Below, piece by piece: positions 34,684-43,591 of a stretch of DNA of 64,000 nucleotides (the first letter of the stretch is position 1; the number at the start of each line of letters is the position of its first letter). This stretch comes from Candidatus Nanopelagicales bacterium (GTDB taxonomy: Bacteria; Actinomycetota; Actinomycetes; S36-B12). The stretch spans positions 455,256 to 519,255 of the forward strand of contig JAGYJJ010000004.1 in NCBI GenBank assembly GCA_018402235.1. The letters are read 5' to 3'. Made by a program: the position numbers and the translations under genes. The notes under the pieces are model-generated. The model was not told the DNA's origin. It did not search any database and saw only the letters and a list, made by a program, of their open reading frames with translations.

Positions 34684-35874
34684 ATGACAGGGACATTCGT
34701 GGAGCCAGAGCCCACCGCGCTGGCGTTGCTGCTGCTCGGCCAGCAAGCCGACCCCGGCAGCGAGCGCGGCGTTGAGTGCCCTGGGGATCTGCCGGCCCCC
34801 TCGGACCCCGATCTGGTGTCCCGGGCGAGGGCAGCCAAGGAAGCCCTGGGAGATCGGCTGTTCATCCTCGGTCACCACTACCAACGCGACGAAGTCATCG
34901 AGTTCGCGGACGTGACCGGCGACTCCTTCAAGCTCTCCCAGCAGGCCGCCGCTCGCCCCGAGGCGGAGTTCATCGTCTTTTGCGGCGTGCATTTCATGGC
35001 CGAGAGCGCGGACATCCTTACCGAAGATTCCCAACAGGTGATCCTTCCCGATCTTGCCGCCGGGTGCTCCATGGCGGACATGGCCGCCATCGGACAGGTG
35101 GAAGACTGCTGGCGCGTACTGGAGCGCGTTGGGGTGGCGGAGAGCACCATTCCGATCACCTACATGAATTCCTCGGCGGCTATCAAGGCCTTCACCGGCA
35201 AGCACGGTGGTTCGGTGTGCACGTCGAGCAACGCCGAGCGCAGCATGACCTGGGCTTTCGAGCGCGGCGAGAAGGTGTTGTTCCTCCCGGACCAGCACCT
35301 TGGACGCAACACCGCTGTCCGCGATCTGGGCCTGTCTCTTGACGACTGCGTCATCTACAACCCTCACAAGGCAAATGGCGGTCTGACCGATGAGCAGATC
35401 CGAACAGCCAAGGTGCTGCTTTGGCGCGGCCACTGCTCGGTACACGGGCGCTTCACCGCTGAGTGCGTCGATGATGTCCGCGAGCAGGTACCCGGCGTGA
35501 ACGTCATCGTGCACCCCGAGTGCGATTACTCAGTTGTGGAGAAAGCCGACCAAGTGGGATCGACAGAGAAGATCATCACCGCCATCGAGAATGCACCTAG
35601 CGGATCGGCGTGGGCCGTGGGCACCGAGTTGAATCTGGTCAAACGCCTAGCGCACGCGAACCCGGACAAGCAGGTCGTTTACCTGGACAAGACCGTGTGC
35701 TTTTGCTCGACGATGAACCGGATCGACCTTCCCCACCTGGTGTGGTCGCTAGAGAACCTCGTTGCGGGCAACGTCGTGAACCAAATCGTCGTCGATCCCG
35801 ATACCCAGTATTGGGCGAAGGTCGCCTTGGACCGCATGCTTGCCTTGCCCGGCCCAGCTCCGTCCCAGGACTGA
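34684..35874 (+). CDS. nadA: Quinolinate synthase
   Basis: Condenses iminoaspartate with dihydroxyacetone phosphate to quinolinate, using a [4Fe-4S] cluster, in de novo NAD synthesis. 396 residues from ATG 34684. The GHHYQRDEV, FMAESADIL, GCSMADMA, MNSSAAIKAF, VCTSSNA, GRFT and HPECDYSV blocks are all present; cluster Cys lie in GCSMAD, HPEC and the VCFCSTM region. An earlier in-frame start at 34567 gives an extension unlike the family. nadB and nadC are not next to it. Confidence 0.94.
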   Translation: MTGTFVEPEPTALALLLLGQQADPGSERGVECPGDLPAPSDPDLVSRARAAKEALGDRLFILGHHYQRDEVIEFADVTGDSFKLSQQAAARPEAEFIVFCGVHFMAESADILTEDSQQVILPDLAAGCSMADMAAIGQVEDCWRVLERVGVAESTIPITYMNSSAAIKAFTGKHGGSVCTSSNAERSMTWAFERGEKVLFLPDQHLGRNTAVRDLGLSLDDCVIYNPHKANGGLTDEQIRTAKVLLWRGHCSVHGRFTAECVDDVREQVPGVNVIVHPECDYSVVEKADQVGSTEKIITAIENAPSGSAWAVGTELNLVKRLAHANPDKQVVYLDKTVCFCSTMNRIDLPHLVWSLENLVAGNVVNQIVVDPDTQYWAKVALDRMLALPGPAPSQD

Positions 35875-35880
35875 CGCTCG

Positions 35881-36456
35881 TCACAAACCAGGCGCGTTCC
35901 ACACCGCGAACCAACGGCCGAGGTCCTTCTCCATCGGCAATTCCCCCTCAAGCAGATCTCTGACCTGCATCTCCAGCACGTTGTCGCGTTGTTCATCACC
36001 GCCAGGCATTGGAGCGAACGGGTAGAAGGTCCCTGCCTTGAACAGGTACACCAGTGCCAGTTTTTGCCCACCGGGCCCCGCGAAGGACACCAGCGAGCAC
36101 AGCAGTTGAGGACCAAACCCCGCATCCACGAGCGAACTGTTGACCGCGTGTGCGTCCGTAACGGCCGTGACCACATCCGCCGGATCAGTGGTGAGCACCA
36201 CCCAATCGAAACCGAATGCATCTTGCTCCACGGCGACTGGCGGGCCGCCGTCGGAATCAAGCAACGCCGTCACCTCAGTTTCCACATCCGCGAAAGCGCG
36301 GCCTTCAGGAGCGCGGAACGCAACCGAGGCCCGGCCGGTCGGTACAAAATCCAAAGCTGCCTGCACCGTGATGGCGGCCGATGGCAAAGCGAAAAGGGAA
36401 TCGAGGTTGGGGCGGGCGGGCTTTCGGCGACCAAGCACCGCGTCCATGAAACCCAT
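35881..36456 (-). CDS. pspAB: PspA-associated protein PspAB
   Basis: A 191-residue protein of the actinobacterial PspA-associated family. Landmarks are MGFMDAVLGRRKP, LDSLFALPSAA, HAVNSSLVDAGFGPQLLCSLV and the end segment LGRWFAVWNAPGL. ATG 36456 shares a base with the htpX stop (TGATG), which supports both start and coupling. It is the last gene of pspA-htpX-pspAB and probably takes part in membrane-stress response. No catalytic site is known. Confidence 0.9.
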   Translation of the reverse strand: MGFMDAVLGRRKPARPNLDSLFALPSAAITVQAALDFVPTGRASVAFRAPEGRAFADVETEVTALLDSDGGPPVAVEQDAFGFDWVVLTTDPADVVTAVTDAHAVNSSLVDAGFGPQLLCSLVSFAGPGGQKLALVYLFKAGTFYPFAPMPGGDEQRDNVLEMQVRDLLEGELPMEKDLGRWFAVWNAPGL

Positions 36457-37362
36457 CAGCGCTGGCCGAGTTCCCCGGCGATCTTCGCCAACTGGGCCAG
36501 GCGCTTTTCCAACGGCGGGTGCGTTGAGAACCATTGCTCGAGGGTGAACTCCCGCTTACCCGCTACGGCCGGTGCGAAAGCGAAGGCACTCACCGCCTCC
36601 ATCTGTCGAATGTCCTTCGTAGGAATAGTCGCCATATCGCCGGTGATCTTGGTGAGCGCATTGGCCAAAGCCGTGGGCTTGCCGGTCAGCAGTGCTGCCC
36701 CCCGATCAGCCCCTAGTTCCCGGTAGCGCGAGAGCGCATTGATCAACAGATACGAAATGAAGTAGACCAAGACGCTCACCACCATCACGGCAATGAAGAT
36801 CAAAGCCGAGTTCTGGTCACGCCTATCGCGCATCATTGATCCCCACATCGCCGAGCGCACCATGAAGCCAGCCAAAATGGCGGTGAACGACGCAACTGTC
36901 ATGACCGTTACATCGCGATGCGCAACGTGCGAGAGCTCGTGGGCGAGGACCCCTTCTAGTTCGTCTCGATCCAATCGGCGCAGCAGACCGGTGGTCACAA
37001 CTACCACCGACCTATTCGGAGAACGGCCGGTCGCGAACGCGTTAGGGGCGTCGTTGTCAGCAATACCCACGCGTGGTTTCGGCATATCTGCCATCGCGCA
37101 TAAGCGGTCCACGATCGCGTGGAGTTGAGGAGCTTGCTCGGGGGTGACCTCTACCGCACGCATGGCCTTCATCGACAAAGAGTCGGAGAACCACCATTGA
37201 CCGAACAGCAAGGCTGCGCTCAAGCCAAGGACGAATATCGCGTTGAAGCCGAAGGCAAGCAGTACTCCTGCCAACAGCACGTACATCAGGCCAAGGCCGA
37301 AAAGCGTTCCGAACATGCGGGCCGTGAAGGCCACGATCCGTGCCGTACCTCGTGCGAGCCAC
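36456..37362 (-). CDS. htpX: Membrane protease HtpX, N-terminal frameshift suspected
   Basis: M48-family zinc metalloprotease of membrane quality control. HELSH gives the zinc-binding pair and catalytic Glu at residues 132-136 from GTG 37334, and four hydrophobic segments are visible. The open frame starts at that GTG with MAFTARMFG. In the neighbouring frame, GTG 37362 reads MARTRYGTDRGL, which is the N-terminus usual for this family (DRGLTARM). Removing one base near 37328 joins the two into 301 residues. Either the gene has a one-base insertion or it starts late. The AAGGAG site sits before 37362, which favours the longer form. Confidence 0.85.
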
Positions 37363-37396
37363 GACGACGACGCTCCTTCCTAGAAGTTCAGAAGAA

Positions 37397-38125
37397 CTAC
37401 TGCTCGATCTCGGGTTTCGACGGCGCGGAGTCCAGTTCGGATTTCAGTTTGGAAAGGGTGGATTCAACCTCGGACTGGCTGGCCATCTGCTCGAGTTCAG
37501 CAGTAATGGAGTCCTTACCCATGCCCATGGGGTCTTCGAGTGCCCCCGATGCCATGAGTTCGTCAATGGCACCTGCCCGAGCCTGCATCTGCGCGGTCTT
37601 GTCCTCAGCCCGTTGTACGGCCAAACCAACATCACCGAGTTCGTTCGAGATACCCGCGAAAGCTTCGTTGATCTTGGTCGTAGCTTCTGCGGCCGAGTAA
37701 CTCGCCTTAATCGTCTCCTTGCGCGTGCGGAACGACTCGACCTTGGTCTGTAGTTGCTGGGCAGCCACGGTGAGTTTGTCCTCCTGTTCCTGCAACTGGG
37801 CAAGTTGTCCTTGCAAGTCGGCGATCTGCTGATGCAGGCCACTGCGCCGGGTCAGTGCCTCGCGAGCTAAGTCCTCTCGACCCTGAGACAAAGCAGCACG
37901 CGCTTGCTCCTCGAGTTTGCCCTCCTTTTGAGACAGGCTCTGCAGCTGCAACTCGATGCGCTTGCGACTGGTTGCCACATCTGCGACCCCGCGGCGCACC
38001 TTTTGCAGCAGTTCTAGTTGCTTTTCGTAGGAGTAATCCAGTGTTTCGCGAGGATCCTCAGCGCGGTCGAGCGCCTTGTTCGCCTTGGACTTGAAAATCA
38101 TGCTGAAGCGTTGCCACAGACCCAT
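37397..38125 (-). CDS. pspA: Phage shock protein A / IM30 family
   Basis: Peripheral membrane protein that coats and stabilises stressed membrane, an ESCRT-III relative. 242 residues, almost entirely helical. It has the amphipathic N-terminal helix MGLWQRFSMIFKSKANKAL, then long coiled-coil helices rich in Glu, Gln and Lys, and an acidic C-terminal tail. It heads the pspA-htpX-pspAB operon and is divergent from the DUF3043 gene. Full family length. Confidence 0.94.
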   Translation of the reverse strand: MGLWQRFSMIFKSKANKALDRAEDPRETLDYSYEKQLELLQKVRRGVADVATSRKRIELQLQSLSQKEGKLEEQARAALSQGREDLAREALTRRSGLHQQIADLQGQLAQLQEQEDKLTVAAQQLQTKVESFRTRKETIKASYSAAEATTKINEAFAGISNELGDVGLAVQRAEDKTAQMQARAGAIDELMASGALEDPMGMGKDSITAELEQMASQSEVESTLSKLKSELDSAPSKPEIEQ

Positions 38126-38251
38126 GGACGTTCCCTTTCGCGCATACCCTCGGGGAGAGGGCCCCCGTGGACGAGGGCGTCGGTACGTTCCACTCTAAGG
38201 CCGCCAGCAGGCAAGGCGCCGCCCAGGGTCGCCCATTAGGCTGCTCAAATC

Positions 38252-38890
38252 ATGGCTGTTTTCCCAAACTTCAAGCGATCAACGCCTGTCGAGACCGAAA
38301 CGGGCCCCATCGCGCCCGCGGCCGATCCGCGGGCGCCCAAGGGTCGCGCAACACCATCGCGCAAGGAGGCGGAGGCAGCCCGCAAGCAAGGGCTTCGCGC
38401 ATCCGGACGAAGCCGGGGAACCAAGACCGGCAAGAAGGCCGCCCGCGAGGCAGATCGGGAATCTCGAGCCCGTCAGCGTGCCGGGATGATGATGGGTGAT
38501 GAGCGCTACATGCCCGCGCGTGATCGCGGAGCGAACAGGCGTTTCGTCCGCGATTTCGTAGATGCCCGCATCACGGTGGCGGAGTACTTCATCTTCATCG
38601 CGATCGCCGTACTGCTTTTGGGCTTCATCCAAAACCCGGCATTGCAATCCTTCGTCTCATTGGCCTTCTTCGCGGTTACCGCGCTGATTCTCATCGACAC
38701 GACCATTTTGCTTATTCAACTTAACCTCCGCGCCAAGAAGGAGTTTCCCGACAAGAGCGACCGACGCGGCCTCCTGCTCTACGCGGTCATGCGGGCACTC
38801 CAACTTCGTCGCCTCCGTCTTCCTCCACCGATGGTCACCCGTGGCGGCAAGCCCATCAAGCGTGGGGCCGACGGAAAGCCGATTAAATAG
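38252..38890 (+). CDS. DUF3043 membrane protein
   Basis: A 212-residue actinobacterial DUF3043 protein. The first 90 residues are basic and disordered, with many Arg, Lys and Ala. RYMPARDRGANRRFVRDFVDAR precedes two transmembrane helices (about 110-130 and 135-155), and the C-terminus is basic, ending in GGKPIKRGADGKPIK, a short internal repeat. Function unknown; the strong charge suggests contact with nucleic acid or lipid head groups. It is divergent from pspA, a pairing seen in other actinomycetes (recalled). Confidence 0.85.
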   Translation: MAVFPNFKRSTPVETETGPIAPAADPRAPKGRATPSRKEAEAARKQGLRASGRSRGTKTGKKAAREADRESRARQRAGMMMGDERYMPARDRGANRRFVRDFVDARITVAEYFIFIAIAVLLLGFIQNPALQSFVSLAFFAVTALILIDTTILLIQLNLRAKKEFPDKSDRRGLLLYAVMRALQLRRLRLPPPMVTRGGKPIKRGADGKPIK

Positions 38891-39413
38891 ACGCACGAAT
38901 CATTTTCCTCGGGGCGGCGGGAACTGTCACCGGTTCGCGGCTCCTCGTGTCAACGACAAGTAGACAAAACCTCGCCGACTGCTGCTTGTTCCAAGGTCCA
39001 CGCTCGATTCGTCGGCGCACCTGGGATCCACTTCGCACGGATGCGGGTTCCATCAACGCAGTAGTACTCACCCACGTGTACCTCGATCACTGCGGTTACT
39101 GGCCGGCGCTCGTCAGGAAGGGATCCCGCGGCCCTCTGAGTTACTCGACCCGGCCCGCAATGGACTTCTCCGAACACCCTCATCCGCAGTCACTAGCTAC
39201 GACCGAAGACGCCACCGCTTTGACAAAGAGTGCACGTGGATCGCTCGGAGTTGATCGACTGACTCGACTCGAGCCTTGAGAAACCGAGGCGGGTTACCTC
39301 GTATTCGGTGAGGCAGAGCCATTGAAGGAACACGCTATGCGAGGTCCGGAAAAACTGGGATTACCAACATTTACCGCCGAGGACGCTGCGACCATTGAGG
39401 TGCGCGCCCACTA
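38890..39413 (+). pseudogene. Decayed MBL-fold RNA-type hydrolase gene
   Basis: Remnant of a metallo-beta-lactamase-fold hydrolase of the RNA-specific (beta-CASP) type. The frame from 38890 reads RIIFLGAAGTVTGSRLLV, the start of the family, but has no start codon. It continues through CCLFQGPRSIRRRTW and THVYLDHCGY, where the metal motif HxHxDH has lost its second His to Tyr. It then jumps to DFSEHP...TTEDA, so a large middle section is missing, and stops at 39277-39279. Beyond the stop the same frame resumes with AGYLVFGEAEPLKEHAM, resembling the family C-terminus, to 39413. This accounts for most of the 627-base gap before the MFS gene; 39414-39517 shows nothing else. Confidence 0.82.
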
Positions 39414-39517
39414 GCGAAGGCGAACCCTGGCTGTTCACCGTCAAGCAACCTGGCGGAAACCTGGAGTCGGCATAATTTTCCGCTGTTCAGCACTCCCGAC
39501 GTCCGAATGAGGAGGAC

Positions 39518-40921
39518 ATGGAGGCAGCAGCACGCCGGCACGCCATCGCAAGGGTTCTCGATCAAGCCCCGGTTCGCCGAAGGAGGCTGGTTGTCTGGGC
39601 CCTTGCCGCGTCGGGTATCGGCCTAGATGGCTACGACCTGTTCATTATGAGCGTGGCGGGTCCGCTGATCGTGGCCGATCTCGGTCTTAGTGACTGGCAA
39701 GACTCCGTTGCCGTAGGAGCCGCCGTCCTGGGCGCCGTGCCGGGCGCTCTCCTCTCGGGGCGAATCGCCGATCGGATCGGTCGACGTGCGATGCTCAAAA
39801 TCGATCTCATCTTGTTCATCGCTAGCGCCATTGCCTCCGCGTTCGCTTGGGACGTGTGGTCGCTCGCACTGTTTCGGTTCTTGCAAGGCGCTGCTGTAGG
39901 AGCCGAGTATCCGCTCAGTGCTTCGATGGTCAGCGAAGTCATGCCTGCGAAGAAGCGTGGCGTTTGGATGACCGGCGCCTTCTCTTTCCAGGCACTTGGC
40001 ATGGTGCTCGGCGCCGGCGTGGGATTCCTCCTGCTCACATGGATGCCCGAGGAAACCACCTGGCGGCTGATGCTCCTTTCCGGCGTAGTCCCTGCCGTCA
40101 TCGTGGCCGTCCTGCGACTTCGCATCCCGGAAAGTCCGCGGTGGGAAGCCGAGCAAGGCAACTTAGATCAAGCCGAGCAGGACACCGAATGGTTGACCGG
40201 CGAGAGGCCGGTGGTAACCGATGAGGACCGCGCGCTGTCCGAGGTTTTCGACTCCGGTCCGCAACCCCGCATGACATACAAGGATCTGTGGGCTCCGATT
40301 CGCAGGCGTGCTCTCATCCTCACGACCGTGCCGTGGTTCCTGATGGACATCGCCTTATACGGGATTGGGCTGTTCACTCCCAGCATCCTCGCGGGTCTGT
40401 CCGGTGCCGACTCAAATACCCACATGGCCAAAGACGACTTCATTGCGGCCGATATTGCTGCCACCGGTCAAGCTGCATTCACGGACCTGTTTCTCATCGT
40501 CGGCTTCGTGCTCAACATGCTGCTCGTTGAACGGGCCGGACGCATCCGTCTGCAAATCCTTGGCTTTGTTGGAATGGCATTTGGCCTGGGCACACTGGCC
40601 GTTGTGGGCACGAGCGGACCGATGTGGGTACTGCTCGGCGGATTCATCGTGTTCAACACCATGGTCAATCTCGGTCCGAACGCCACCACTTATCTGCTTC
40701 CTGCTGAGGTCTTCCCCACACGACTTCGTGCAACAGGGCATGGAGTTGCGGCCGCAGCGGGCAAGGTCGGGGCCGTGGTCGGAACATTCTTTCTCCCGCT
40801 GGCCACCAATGCGTTCGGTCTCAGCCCCACCGTAGGCGTCATCGCCGTTGCTGCTGCACTAGGCGCGATAGTTACGTACCGAGCTCGAATTGAGACGGGG
40901 GGCAAGGAACTGCGCGACTAG
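39518..40921 (+). CDS. MFS transporter, metabolite/sugar porter type
   Basis: A 467-residue twelve-helix major facilitator. GYDLFIMSVAGPLI is in helix 1, the loop 2-3 motif reads GRIADRIGRRAMLKID, the helix 4-5 segment is RFLQGAAVGAEYPL and PESPRWEAEQGN marks the central loop, where sugar porters have PESPRWL. A GGAGG site lies just before the ATG. It follows a decayed gene and precedes the glgP end on the opposite strand. A proton-linked organic-acid or sugar substrate is likely but cannot be named. Confidence 0.88.
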   Translation: MEAAARRHAIARVLDQAPVRRRRLVVWALAASGIGLDGYDLFIMSVAGPLIVADLGLSDWQDSVAVGAAVLGAVPGALLSGRIADRIGRRAMLKIDLILFIASAIASAFAWDVWSLALFRFLQGAAVGAEYPLSASMVSEVMPAKKRGVWMTGAFSFQALGMVLGAGVGFLLLTWMPEETTWRLMLLSGVVPAVIVAVLRLRIPESPRWEAEQGNLDQAEQDTEWLTGERPVVTDEDRALSEVFDSGPQPRMTYKDLWAPIRRRALILTTVPWFLMDIALYGIGLFTPSILAGLSGADSNTHMAKDDFIAADIAATGQAAFTDLFLIVGFVLNMLLVERAGRIRLQILGFVGMAFGLGTLAVVGTSGPMWVLLGGFIVFNTMVNLGPNATTYLLPAEVFPTRLRATGHGVAAAAGKVGAVVGTFFLPLATNAFGLSPTVGVIAVAAALGAIVTYRARIETGGKELRD

Positions 40922-43548
40922 CGCAAAACGCCGTCCGTCAAGCCCGACGTAGGTACGGGGATTGCCTGCAAGCCCATCTCAACGGCAGAGACCAAGCCCA
41001 CATGGCTGGGCAGGATCCGAACCGTGTACCCAAATGGACCATTGCGGCTAAGGGGCACCTGGGCGTGGAACCTCCAGCGGTTTTGCTCGAAACGATCGCC
41101 CGGTTCCATCGGTTGGGTCACCGCTGAGTGAATGCGGTCGTCGGAGTCGACAGCTCCGAACTGAACGTGAACCTGGACATCGTCGGGCGTCAGATCCCCC
41201 AAGGAAACGAAGGCTCGAACCTCCAGCACTGAGCCTGCGGTAACAACGTCGGCGACGCCCTCTGATTCCACATGATCGACGCGAACGTTGGGCCAGGCAG
41301 CAATGACTCGCTTCTTCCACTCGGCTAAGCGGGCTGCTGCTGCATAACCATCCCGAGCCAAGAGGCTGCTGGACTCAGCGGCCGGTGCGTACAAGCGGGT
41401 CACGTACTCGCGAACCATTCGAGTAGCCAGGACCTTCGGACCCAGGGATTGCAGCGTGTGACGAACCATGTCGAGCCAGCGTTGCGGAATGCCGTGATCG
41501 TCGCGGTCGTAAAACGTCGGGGCCACCGCATGGGCGATCAGGTCATACAGCGCGGCTGCCTCCAGATCGTCACGTCGCTCGTGATCGTCAACGCCGTCAG
41601 CTGATGGAATAGCCCACCCGTTTTCTCCATCGAACCACTCGTCCCACCAGCCGTCCAGGATCGAGAGGTTCAAAGCACCGTTGAGTGCTGCCTTCATTCC
41701 AGAGGTCCCACTTGCCTCGAGGGGTCTGATCGGGTTGTTCAGCCAGACATCGCAACCTGGGTAGAGAACCTCGGCCATCTTCATGTCGTAATCGGGCAAG
41801 AAGACGATCCGGCGCCGCACGTCCTGTTGATCTGTGAACTGCACGAGTTGCTGGATGAGGGCTTTTCCTCCGTCGTCAGCCGGATGGGCCTTGCCGGCGA
41901 TCACCAACTGAATGGGCCGTGTCTCATCCAACAACAATTCGCGTAGACGATTTTGATCTCTAAGCATCAACGTCAAGCGCTTGTATGACGGAACGCGTCG
42001 GGCGAAACCAATGGTCAGGACGTCGGGGTCAAGCACATCGTCAATCCAGGTGAGTTCCGCGGCGGCTGCTCCCCGCATCAGCCACGACTCCCGAAGGCGC
42101 CTTCGCGTCATCTCCACGAGCCGCTCGCGAAGGTGTCGCTTAGTTCCCCAGATTCGCTCGCCATCGACCGACCCGATCTGCTCCCAGCCGCGCGCCTGCT
42201 GGAGCAGTTCCTCCCCGATCGCATCTCGCGCCAGATCCATCACATCGCGGGCTACCCAGGTGGGTGCGTGCACACCGTTGGTAATCGACGTGATCGGCAC
42301 ATCCGCTATGTCGAAGCCCGGCCATAGCCCCGCGAACATGCCCCTGGATACCTCGCCATGCAACTGGCTGACTCCATTGGCTCGCCCGGCAAGACGCAGA
42401 CCCATAACGGCCATGTTGAAAACTGCGGGGTCGCCACCCGGGTAGTCCTCCGCTCCTAGCGGCACTATCCGATCGACCGGCAATCCTGGCGTGGCGTTAT
42501 CCCCGCCAAAGTACTGCTCGATCAAGGACATCGGGAAGCGGTCGATGCCAGCCGGAACCGGCGTGTGCGTAGTGAAGATCGTTCCCGCGCGCGTGGCTTC
42601 GAGAGCGGAGTCGAAATCCAACCCTGAGTTGTCGTGCATCAACTCGCGAATTCGTTCTAGCCCTAAAAATCCAGCGTGGCCTTCGTTGGTGTGAAAGACA
42701 TTCGGCGACGGTGCACCGGTGATGCGGCAAAATGTGCGCAACGCGCGAACACCACCGATCCCCAGCAGCATCTCCTGCTGGAGGCGGTATTCACCACCCC
42801 CGCCGTAAAGCCGGTCGGTCACCTCACGTTCCGCCGGAGCGTTCTCTTCCACACCTGAGTCCAGCAACAACAACGGCACTCGACCCACGCGGGCCAGCCA
42901 GATGCGAGCGGCCAGTACTCGACCGCCGGGTAGTCCTACCGAGATCCGCGCCGGTGCCCCTGTTTCTTCTCGCAACAGCGAGATAGGCGCGGCGTCGGGA
43001 TCGCACACCGGGTACTGCTCGCGCTGCCAACCATCGCGGGCAAGACTCTGACGGAAGTAGCCCGAGCGGTAATAGAGCCCGATGCCGATGATGGGAACAC
43101 CCAGATCGCTTGCTGCCTTCAAGTGATCACCGGCCAAGATCCCCAAGCCGCCTGAATACTGTGGAAGTGCCGCAGCCACGCCGTACTCCGGTGAGAAGTA
43201 GGCGACCCCCTTGAGTTCGCTTACGGCGGGTTCATCAGATGACCAACGCTGGAACCAGTGCGGAGTGGTCAGGTAAGCCCGGAGGTCATCCACTGCATGC
43301 CCAACGCGCTCGACGAAACCATGATCGGTTGCTAACTCATCGAGCCGATCGGCTGAGATCTCTCCGAGCATGCGAACCGGGTCGGCACCGCAGGACTGCC
43401 ATAGTTGTGGATCCATAGCTTCGAACAGATCGGTAGTTTCCGGATGCCACGACCACCGCAGATTCAGCGACAGTTCCTCCAGACCCACGAGTGAGTCAGG
43501 AAGAATCGACCGAACAATAAAGCGACGAATGGCCTTCACGGGGGTCAC
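40918..43548 (-). CDS. glgP: Alpha-glucan phosphorylase
   Basis: Releases glucose-1-phosphate from alpha-1,4-glucan or uses maltodextrins, PLP-dependent. 876 residues of the alpha-glucan (not GlgP-short) actinobacterial type with an N-terminal DUF3417 block (LNLRWSWHPET). Catalytic landmarks are FHTNEGHAGFL, the FARRVPSYKR segment and the PLP Lys in EASGTSGMKAALNG. GTG start at 43548 (GTG 43539 is an alternative). It is divergent from glgE with only 43 bases between starts, so promoters must overlap. It overlaps the convergent MFS stop by four bases. Confidence 0.94.
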   Translation of the reverse strand: MTPVKAIRRFIVRSILPDSLVGLEELSLNLRWSWHPETTDLFEAMDPQLWQSCGADPVRMLGEISADRLDELATDHGFVERVGHAVDDLRAYLTTPHWFQRWSSDEPAVSELKGVAYFSPEYGVAAALPQYSGGLGILAGDHLKAASDLGVPIIGIGLYYRSGYFRQSLARDGWQREQYPVCDPDAAPISLLREETGAPARISVGLPGGRVLAARIWLARVGRVPLLLLDSGVEENAPAEREVTDRLYGGGGEYRLQQEMLLGIGGVRALRTFCRITGAPSPNVFHTNEGHAGFLGLERIRELMHDNSGLDFDSALEATRAGTIFTTHTPVPAGIDRFPMSLIEQYFGGDNATPGLPVDRIVPLGAEDYPGGDPAVFNMAVMGLRLAGRANGVSQLHGEVSRGMFAGLWPGFDIADVPITSITNGVHAPTWVARDVMDLARDAIGEELLQQARGWEQIGSVDGERIWGTKRHLRERLVEMTRRRLRESWLMRGAAAAELTWIDDVLDPDVLTIGFARRVPSYKRLTLMLRDQNRLRELLLDETRPIQLVIAGKAHPADDGGKALIQQLVQFTDQQDVRRRIVFLPDYDMKMAEVLYPGCDVWLNNPIRPLEASGTSGMKAALNGALNLSILDGWWDEWFDGENGWAIPSADGVDDHERRDDLEAAALYDLIAHAVAPTFYDRDDHGIPQRWLDMVRHTLQSLGPKVLATRMVREYVTRLYAPAAESSSLLARDGYAAAARLAEWKKRVIAAWPNVRVDHVESEGVADVVTAGSVLEVRAFVSLGDLTPDDVQVHVQFGAVDSDDRIHSAVTQPMEPGDRFEQNRWRFHAQVPLSRNGPFGYTVRILPSHVGLVSAVEMGLQAIPVPTSGLTDGVLR

Positions 43549-43591
43549 CGTAGTAGGGGCATGTAACAGGTATTCGCACTACAGTCATTGC

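Noticed and set aside
34603-35514. 303-residue minus-strand open frame
   Set aside because: Antisense to nadA, which has all family motifs.
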